DNA from: Scatosoma sp045613545
Lineage (GTDB): Bacteria; Bacillota; Clostridia; Christensenellales; Borkfalkiaceae
DNA: 64,000 nucleotides
Direction: 5' to 3'
Assembly: GCA_045613545.1 (NCBI GenBank)
Contig: JAZLBD010000006.1
Span: 1 to 64,000, forward strand
Shown here one piece after another: positions 58,318 through 64,000 of this stretch. Made by a program: the position numbers and the translations under genes. Under the pieces are notes generated by a model. The model searched no databases. It was given only the letters and a program-made list of their open reading frames with translations, and was not told where the DNA came from. How positions within the stretch are numbered: the first letter of the stretch is position 1; the number at the start of each line of letters is the position of its first letter.

Positions 58318-60147
58318 TTATTTCATATTTTTCTCTTTGAATCTTGCTTTTGCTCGCAATTCGCTATTCAAAATTCTCTTCCTCACGCGCAAGGATTTCG
58401 GCGTCACTTCCAAAAGCTCGTCGTCGGCGATAAATTCCAAACATTCTTCCAAGCTCATTCTGCTTACGGGAATAAGGGTGAGCGCGTCGTCGCTTGAAGA
58501 GGAACGGGTGTTCGTCAAATGCTTGGTTTTGCAGACGTTGACGTTGATATCGTCGGAAAGATTGGTGTAGCCGACCACCATACCCTCGTACACGGGTGTC
58601 CCCGGCGTGATAAACAAGTTTCCTCTGCCTTGGGCGTTGAAGAGCCCGTAAGTGACCGCTTCGCCCGTTTCAAACGCGACGAGCGATCCCGTCGTTCTGC
58701 GCTGCAAATCCCCTTTATACGGCTCGTACGAATAGAACACCGAGTTCATAATCCCTTGCCCCTTCGTATCCGTCAAAAATTCGCTCTTATATCCGAACAA
58801 CCCACGCGAGGGAACGGCAAATTCGAGGCGCATACGATTGCCTACGGCGTTCATATGCAAAAGAGTCCCTTTTCTATTCCCCATTCCCGCAAAGACGGGT
58901 CCCGTCATATCTTCGGGAACGTCCACGAGCAACCGTTCGATGGGTTCGTGGCGAACGCCGTCGATTTCTTTATACAACACTTTCGGGGTAGAAACTTGGA
59001 ATTCATATCCCTCTCTTCGCATCGTTTCAATCAAAATGGAGAGGTGCATTTCCCCTCTACCGCACACGCGGAAAGAGTCTGCACTATCCGTATCATTGAC
59101 GCGTAAAGATACGTCGCGAAGCAGTTCTTTATACAGTCTTTCACGGATTTGACGGGTGGTGACGAACTTACCCTCTTTCCCTGCAAACGGACTATCGTTG
59201 ACGGAAAAGGTCATTTCCACCGTCGGCTCTTCGATTTTGACGAACTGTACCGGCTCGACTTTCAAAGGCGAGCAAACGGTGTCGCCGATATTGAGTCCGT
59301 CGATCCCCGCAAACATCACAATGTCGCCGGCTTTTGCCGATTCCACGGGAGTTTTGGTAAGCCCCTCGATTTGATAGAGCGCCGATATTTTACAGTTGTT
59401 TTTTACCTTGGGTTCGTTGTAGTTGCAAACGCTCACCGTCTCGTTCGCTTTGATAACCCCGCGTTCAACCTTTCCCACGCCGATTCTGCCGACGAATTCG
59501 TTATAGTCAATGCAGGAAACGAGCACTTGCGCGGGCGATTCTACGTCCACTTCCATCGGAGGGATATGGCTTAAAATCGTGTCGAACAAAGCGTTTAAGT
59601 TGGGCTCTTGGTGGTTGGGATCGAGGGAGGACGTGCCCGTTCTACCGCAACAATACACGATGGGACTATCCAGCTGTTCGTCCGTCGCGTCGAGGTCCAT
59701 CATAAGCTCCAAAACCTCGTCTTGCACTTCTTGAATACGCGCGTCGGGGCGATCGACCTTGTTGATGACTACGATCAATCTAAGTCCGAGCTCTAACGCC
59801 TTTTGCATAACGAACCGCGTTTGAGGCAGAGGCCCTTCCGCGGCGTCTACTAAGATGAGCGCGCCACTTACCATTTTGAGCACCCGTTCCACTTCGCCCG
59901 AAAAGTCGGCGTGTCCCGGTGTGTCGATGATGTTGATTTTTACCCCGTTATAATGTGCCGAGGTGTTTTTTGCTAAAATTGTGATTCCTCTTTCCCTTTC
60001 GAGGTCGTTCGAGTCCATCACCCGATCTTGCACTTGCTCGTTTTCACGGAACATACCGCCTTGCACGAGCATTTGGTTGACGAGGGTGGTTTTCCCGTGG
60101 TCAACGTGCGCGATAATGGCTACGTTTCTTAAATCTTCTCTAATCAA
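58318..60147 (-). CDS. typA: Ribosome-associated GTPase TypA/BipA
   Basis: A 609-residue translational GTPase: G1 AHVDHGKTT (13-21), DTPGH, NKVDRPDAR, EF-G-like domains and the BipA C-terminal domain. Involved in ribosome assembly and stress adaptation. The start is TTG, with AAGGAG about 11 bases upstream. Confidence 0.96.
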   Translation of the reverse strand: MIREDLRNVAIIAHVDHGKTTLVNQMLVQGGMFRENEQVQDRVMDSNDLERERGITILAKNTSAHYNGVKINIIDTPGHADFSGEVERVLKMVSGALILVDAAEGPLPQTRFVMQKALELGLRLIVVINKVDRPDARIQEVQDEVLELMMDLDATDEQLDSPIVYCCGRTGTSSLDPNHQEPNLNALFDTILSHIPPMEVDVESPAQVLVSCIDYNEFVGRIGVGKVERGVIKANETVSVCNYNEPKVKNNCKISALYQIEGLTKTPVESAKAGDIVMFAGIDGLNIGDTVCSPLKVEPVQFVKIEEPTVEMTFSVNDSPFAGKEGKFVTTRQIRERLYKELLRDVSLRVNDTDSADSFRVCGRGEMHLSILIETMRREGYEFQVSTPKVLYKEIDGVRHEPIERLLVDVPEDMTGPVFAGMGNRKGTLLHMNAVGNRMRLEFAVPSRGLFGYKSEFLTDTKGQGIMNSVFYSYEPYKGDLQRRTTGSLVAFETGEAVTYGLFNAQGRGNLFITPGTPVYEGMVVGYTNLSDDINVNVCKTKHLTNTRSSSSDDALTLIPVSRMSLEECLEFIADDELLEVTPKSLRVRKRILNSELRAKARFKEKNMK

Positions 60148-60204
60148 AATAATCTTGCTCCTTTCTTATGCAAACTTTTTTGTAAACTTATCTCAAATCG
60201 CAAC

Positions 60205-60254
60205 AAAATCGCAGGGCAAACGAGTCCCTCTCGGGCGTTCTTTCTGCGATTTTT
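60205..60254. terminator. Terminator between folA and typA
   Basis: The stem AAAATCGCAG/CTGCGATTTT with an inner GAG/CTC stem, T-rich on both strands; probably ends the thyA-folA transcript partially. Confidence 0.7.
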
Positions 60255-60260
60255 TGTTTT

Positions 60261-60758
60261 TTATAAGGGTAAAACGGCGTTGTTTTTATAGGTGACGAAC
60301 CGAATTTCATAGCCGTTATCGTCGATGGGCTCGCTTTCGTAAACGATCTCAAAATTCGTATCCTCGTCTAAATTCGGAAAGAACGCTTCCGCTCCGCCCA
60401 CCGCGTTTACGCGGGTGACGAGCACCTCTTCGCAATAGGGCAACATTTGACGATAAACGCTTGCGCCACCAATCACGAACACGTCGCCGACTGCTTCTTT
60501 CATTCTTTCCCGCGCCTCTTCCATCGAGCGCACCATCACGCAGTCCTCTCGCTCTTGGGTGGGGGAAAGTACGATATGTTTTCTGTTTTTAAGGGGTTTT
60601 CCACCGGGAAAAGAAGCCAAAGTGTTCTCCCCGCAAACGACCGTTTTTCCGCTCGTCGTTTCGCGGAAGAATTTCATATCCGCGGGCAAGGAAAACATTA
60701 AATCGTTCTTTTTGCCGATCCCCCATTCTTTATCAGCGTGTAAAATAGCTCGAATCAT
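60261..60758 (-). CDS. folA: Dihydrofolate reductase
   Basis: A 165-residue enzyme with GIGKKNDLMFSLPADMKFF, FPGGKPLKNR and VFVIGGASVYRQ. Regenerates tetrahydrofolate used by ThyA. Start overlaps the thyA stop by four bases. Confidence 0.96.
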   Translation of the reverse strand: MIRAILHADKEWGIGKKNDLMFSLPADMKFFRETTSGKTVVCGENTLASFPGGKPLKNRKHIVLSPTQEREDCVMVRSMEEARERMKEAVGDVFVIGGASVYRQMLPYCEEVLVTRVNAVGGAEAFFPNLDEDTNFEIVYESEPIDDNGYEIRFVTYKNNAVLPL

Positions 60759-61585
60759 ATTGCCACCGGTATTTTTTTGTCTAATTTTTCATATTCGTAA
60801 TCGACGAGCTGGAAACTATCCACGGTGAAATCGTAGAAGTTTTTCACGTTCGGATCAACGATGAGTTTGGGCGCTTTGTGTTGCGGTTTGTCCAAAATTT
60901 CGTTGACGATAGGGATATGCCGATCGTAGATGTGCGCATCTGCAATCACGTGTACGAGTTCGCCGGCTTTCAGCCCCGAAACTTGCGCGAGCATAATAAG
61001 AAGCAAGGAATATTGCAACACGTTCCAGTTATTCGCCGTGAGCATATCGTTCGAGCGTTGATTCAAAATGCCGTTGAGGGTATCCCCCGACACGTTGAAA
61101 GTCATCGAATAGGCGCAGGGATACAAATGCATCTCGTGTAAATCGGCAAAGTTATAAATATTCGTCATAATCCGACGGGAGGAGGGGTTGTTTTTGAGGT
61201 CGAAAAGCACCCGATCCACTTGGTCGAATTCCCCCTCTTTATACTTGTGTTTTTGCGCGAGTTGATAACCGTATGCTTTCCCGATTGAACCGCTTTCATC
61301 CGCCCAACTATCCCAAATATGCGAGTTCAAATCGTTGACGTTATTGCTCTTTTTTTGCCAAATCCACAAAAGCTCGTCGAGGCAAGACTTAAACGCCGTG
61401 CGACGGATCGTCAAAATGGGGATTTCTTCTTGTAAATTATAGCGATTCACGATCCCAAACTTCTTTACGGTGTGCGCGGGCGTTCCGTCCTCCCATTTCG
61501 GGCGAACGGGCTGATCGGTGTCCCAAACGCCGTGTTCCATAATATCTTTCATATTTTGAATAAAAATTTGGTCGGCTCTACTCAT
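60755..61585 (-). CDS. thyA: Thymidylate synthase
   Basis: A 276-residue enzyme with catalytic Cys157 in LYPCAYS, RRIMTNIYN and the folate-binding C-terminus ending PVAI. Makes dTMP from dUMP and is translationally coupled to folA. Start at 61585 follows GAAGGAG; a longer frame passes through the promoter and is rejected. Confidence 0.96.
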   Translation of the reverse strand: MSRADQIFIQNMKDIMEHGVWDTDQPVRPKWEDGTPAHTVKKFGIVNRYNLQEEIPILTIRRTAFKSCLDELLWIWQKKSNNVNDLNSHIWDSWADESGSIGKAYGYQLAQKHKYKEGEFDQVDRVLFDLKNNPSSRRIMTNIYNFADLHEMHLYPCAYSMTFNVSGDTLNGILNQRSNDMLTANNWNVLQYSLLLIMLAQVSGLKAGELVHVIADAHIYDRHIPIVNEILDKPQHKAPKLIVDPNVKNFYDFTVDSFQLVDYEYEKLDKKIPVAI

Positions 61586-61613
61586 ACTCCACTCCTTCTT
61601 TCGTTCTTTTTTT

Positions 61614-61642
61614 AGTATAGCATATTTTTTCCGTGCCGTCAA
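61614..61642 (-). promoter_or_regulatory. Promoter of thyA-folA
   Basis: On the minus strand TTGACG (61637-61642), 17 bases, TATACT (61614-61619). Confidence 0.82.
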
Positions 61643-61681
61643 CAAGAAACGGTTTTCATTGCTCGTTTTCTTTCTAAACAC

Positions 61682-61710
61682 TTGACTTTTTTTGCGATTT
61701 GGTGTATCGT
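61682..61710 (+). promoter_or_regulatory. Promoter abutting the QueG-like gene
   Basis: TTGACT (61682-61687), 17 bases, TATCGT (61705-61710), six bases before the ATG at 61717. Confidence 0.65.
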
Positions 61711-61716
61711 AGGGCT

Positions 61717-62391
61717 ATGGAAAAATTAACACAAGAAAACTTGCGCACGTTTGCATGCGACTTGGGCGCAACCCTCGTCGGTTTTTGTAAGCTTCCCTGC
61801 GCGCCGATAAAAGAATTGCCCACTCTTCGGTATGCGATTTCAATAGCCGTCAAACTTTCCTCCGCCGTTTTGCAAACGATCGACACGGCGCCCTCTTTTA
61901 CGTATTTTCAACACTACCGCACGGCAAACGCACTGCTCGATCAAATCGCTTTTCGGCTCGCCTCTCGCTTGGAGGGTGCAGGGTATTCCGCATTCCCGAT
62001 CGCGGCAAGTCAAAGCCTTGGGAAAAACAATCCCTATCTCGGAGTCGTACCGCACAAGACGGTCGCCGTCCTTTCGGGGCTTGGATTCGTAGGGAAAAGC
62101 GGATTGTTTTTATCGCGCGAGTACGGGAGTAAAATACGGCTTGCCACCATCCTTACCGATATGCCCTTACGGGCGGAACTTCCCGTTATAGAAAACGGTT
62201 GCGAGGATTGTGAAATTTGCAAAAACGCCTGTCCCGCCGGCGCGATTTACGGGGAAAAACCCAAAACAAACGGCGAACGGAATTTTGACGCGGAAAAATG
62301 CTCGAGATATATGAAAGAACATTTTCAAGATATCGGTCGAGGGAGCGTTTGCGGAATTTGTATTCGCGTATGCCCTAAAAACAAATTGTGA
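61717..62391 (+). CDS. QueG-like double [4Fe-4S] protein
   Basis: A 224-residue protein with an epoxyqueuosine-reductase-like N-terminal part (GLGFVGKSGLFL) and two cysteine clusters CEDCEICKNACPAG and CSRYMKE...CGICIRVCPKNK. It is shorter than QueG (about 380) and lacks its C-terminal HEAT-like repeats, so it belongs to the short 4Fe-4S double-cluster family with unknown substrate. The ATG directly follows the promoter, so the mRNA is probably leaderless. Confidence 0.8.
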   Translation: MEKLTQENLRTFACDLGATLVGFCKLPCAPIKELPTLRYAISIAVKLSSAVLQTIDTAPSFTYFQHYRTANALLDQIAFRLASRLEGAGYSAFPIAASQSLGKNNPYLGVVPHKTVAVLSGLGFVGKSGLFLSREYGSKIRLATILTDMPLRAELPVIENGCEDCEICKNACPAGAIYGEKPKTNGERNFDAEKCSRYMKEHFQDIGRGSVCGICIRVCPKNKL

Positions 62392-62403
62392 CGTTTGGTA
62401 AAA

Positions 62404-62441
62404 AAACGAACACGGACGCAAGGACGCGTCCGTGTTTTTAT
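62404..62441. terminator. Bidirectional terminator
   Basis: The stem AACACGGACGC/GCGTCCGTGTT with T runs, between the convergent QueG-like gene and hpt. Confidence 0.9.
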
Positions 62442-62453
62442 GTATGCGCAAAA

Positions 62454-62993
62454 TTATTTTTCATACACCGAGCGTTTCAAAACGCCTACGTAAGGAAGAT
62501 TTCGATATTCTTCGTCGTAATCGAGCCCGTAGCCGATCACGAATTCGTCCTCAATCGTAAAACAGGTGTAATCGGGTTCCATCGGAGCCTCTCTTCTTTC
62601 GGGTTTGTCGAGTAGCGTGACGATGTTCACGCTTGCAGGCGCGCGGGATATGAACAGTTTTTTGAGTTTATACAACGTATTCCCCGAGTCGATGATATCT
62701 TCGACGATAAGGACGTCTCTACCTGCGATGTCCACCGACAAGTCCTTTTTGATTTGGAGCGTACCCAAAGAAACGCTACCGGACCCATAGGAAGAAACCG
62801 CCATAAAATCGAGTTCCAAAGGGGTTTTCATATTGCGAATTAAATCGCTGAAAAACACGACGCTCCCTTTCAAAATACAAACGACTACGGGGCGTCTACC
62901 CTCGTATAAACGGTCGAGTTGCGTCGCCATTTCTTTCACCCGTTTTTCAATCGTTTGTTCGTCCAACAAAATCCTTTCTACGTTCTTGTGCAT
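62454..62993 (-). CDS. hpt: Hypoxanthine phosphoribosyltransferase
   Basis: A 179-residue enzyme with the PRPP motif VLIVEDIIDSGNT (94-106). Salvages hypoxanthine/guanine to IMP/GMP. Nine bases after tilS, the conserved tilS-hpt order. Confidence 0.97.
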   Translation of the reverse strand: MHKNVERILLDEQTIEKRVKEMATQLDRLYEGRRPVVVCILKGSVVFFSDLIRNMKTPLELDFMAVSSYGSGSVSLGTLQIKKDLSVDIAGRDVLIVEDIIDSGNTLYKLKKLFISRAPASVNIVTLLDKPERREAPMEPDYTCFTIEDEFVIGYGLDYDEEYRNLPYVGVLKRSVYEK

Positions 62994-63002
62994 AATTTCG
63001 CC

Positions 63003-64000
63003 TCACTTCTTTCGTAATGCAATATATTTTATATTTTTCGTTTGCTCGGTCACTTTCACTGCGTCGGAAATTTCCACTCCGCAAACGATATATACCGTGT
63101 TCCCCTCCGCAACCACGGGGATTTCAGCCCGTTTTTTTTGCGGTATTTTTTCGTCGATGAAATACTTTTTTAAGCTTTTTTTCCCACCGCCGAACTTTTT
63201 GAAAACGTCGCCCGTTTGGAAAAATCGAACGCTCGCGCCCTTGGGCAAAGCGTCCTCGTCATAGCAAAGGACTTTCCCCTCGAATTCTCCCGTGATCGGA
63301 TTTTGCGACGAAACGACCTCGTAGGCGGATTTTCCTTCGTCACCGTCCGTCAAAAGAGCGATTCCCTCGTAGCATTTGAGAGCGTACACTCCGCTCGGCA
63401 AGATACTTTTACTGCCCGTTTGTTTCCCCTGCAAAGCAAACACGTCCTCCAAGTGCGCGGAGGTATAATCCTTTTCAAGTCCCAAGGTTTTAAGCGCTTG
63501 CAAGGTCGCCCTACGAAAAAGCACTTTTTCTTTACAGGGAGTGATACGAATCCCCGTGTCTCCCGTCCAAGCGGGAGGGACGTTTTGGATAAGCTTTTCA
63601 CTTTCCCTTTGCAAAAATTCTTCTTCTTCGTTGACAAGGAAAGAAAATTTAGCGATATTGACCGTACTTTGCGGACAAATTTCTTCTAAAACGGGTAAAA
63701 CCTGCAAGCGGATTTTGTTGCGGGTAAACCCTACGTCGACGTTGGAAGAGTCCTCGCAATAGGACAAGCCCCTCTCTCGCAAAAAAGTCAAAATATCTTC
63801 TTTTTTCCAAGTAAGGAACGGGCGAAGAAAAATACCGTCCTCCTCTTTCATTCCGACCATGCCCGAAAGCGACGTGCCTCTGCAGAGGCGAAAAAGGATG
63901 GTTTCCGCCACGTCTTTTTGGTGATGGGCGGTGGCAATATAATCGGTTTTCCCCTCTTGTACGAGCAAGGAAAACACCCTTCTTCTAAAATTTCTCGCGT
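63003..64000 (-). CDS. tilS: tRNA(Ile)-lysidine synthase TilS, C-terminal part (cut by window edge)
   Basis: Partial gene; the N-terminus with the P-loop lies outside the window. Seen are ATAHHQKDVAETILFRLCRG, FLRPFLTWKKEDI, the substrate domain and a C-terminal domain with FFQTGDVFKKFGGGKK. It makes lysidine at the wobble position of tRNA-Ile2. The reading frame is open to the end of the window, so no start is assigned. Confidence 0.95.
   Translation of the reverse strand, partial: ARNFRRRVFSLLVQEGKTDYIATAHHQKDVAETILFRLCRGTSLSGMVGMKEEDGIFLRPFLTWKKEDILTFLRERGLSYCEDSSNVDVGFTRNKIRLQVLPVLEEICPQSTVNIAKFSFLVNEEEEFLQRESEKLIQNVPPAWTGDTGIRITPCKEKVLFRRATLQALKTLGLEKDYTSAHLEDVFALQGKQTGSKSILPSGVYALKCYEGIALLTDGDEGKSAYEVVSSQNPITGEFEGKVLCYDEDALPKGASVRFFQTGDVFKKFGGGKKSLKKYFIDEKIPQKKRAEIPVVAEGNTVYIVCGVEISDAVKVTEQTKNIKYIALRKK

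Overview
The window looks like chromosomal DNA from a Clostridia-grade member of the Bacillota (low-GC Gram-positive). The evidence is a large SRP RNA of the clostridial type, a yabP-yabQ-divIC sporulation and division cluster, pyruvate:ferredoxin oxidoreductase, an NfnAB-type flavoprotein pair, many intrinsic terminators, purine-rich Shine-Dalgarno sites and sigma-A promoters with 17-base spacers. An uncultured gut Clostridia lineage (Christensenellales-like) is a guess from overall style and was not tested.

Layout. 1-6.5 kb is accessory. It holds a lysine-rich small protein, a frameshifted small membrane gene beside a three-way-junction RNA-like element, and a SipW-type signal peptidase operon with two candidate secreted substrates. 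It also holds a composite hairpin array and a first cassette made of an Xre repressor and a divergent membrane protein. 6.6-17.5 kb carries an EamA transporter, a cytosolic GH3 glycosidase, an 18-cysteine small protein, a stand-alone GMP synthase ATP-pyrophosphatase subunit and a lipoprotein. It continues with a ferritin-like protein, a yggS-papain-like-peptidase-SDR operon and a LysR regulator. 17.6-19.8 kb has tRNA-fMet, tRNA-Met and tRNA-Glu, followed by repeated tRNA-Glu tails around a second Xre/membrane-protein cassette, then a cupin.

19.8-35.5 kb is mostly housekeeping: a repeat lipoprotein with the nfnAB pair, a CPA2 antiporter, an Mrp ATPase, SRP RNA, a YihY protein, a PRC-barrel protein and addBA. 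35.6-39.3 kb has a lipoprotein and a polar amino acid ABC transporter whose binding protein appears circularly permuted. 39.3-49.8 kb has small conserved proteins, hemW-lepA-lysR-mnmE, and a membrane protein with truA, ecfT and a fused ecfA1A2. 50-53.7 kb is nifJ. 53.7-58.3 kb is a long minus-strand operon: yabP, yabQ, divIC, ppx, an M50-like peptidase, relQ-like and a ComEC-like degenerate hydrolase. 58.3-64 kb has typA, thyA-folA, a ferredoxin-like QueG-type protein and tilS-hpt (tilS cut by the window edge).

Functionally, the core part joins fermentative redox metabolism (nifJ feeding reduced ferredoxin to NfnAB), thymidylate and purine salvage, tRNA and translation quality control, and recombination repair. 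The accessory parts hold the less familiar items: the signal peptidase with cytoplasmic repeats, the two parallel repressor cassettes, the tRNA-tail repeats and the structured intergenic elements. Several genes place a -10 box exactly six bases before the start codon with no Shine-Dalgarno, which suggests recurrent leaderless transcripts.
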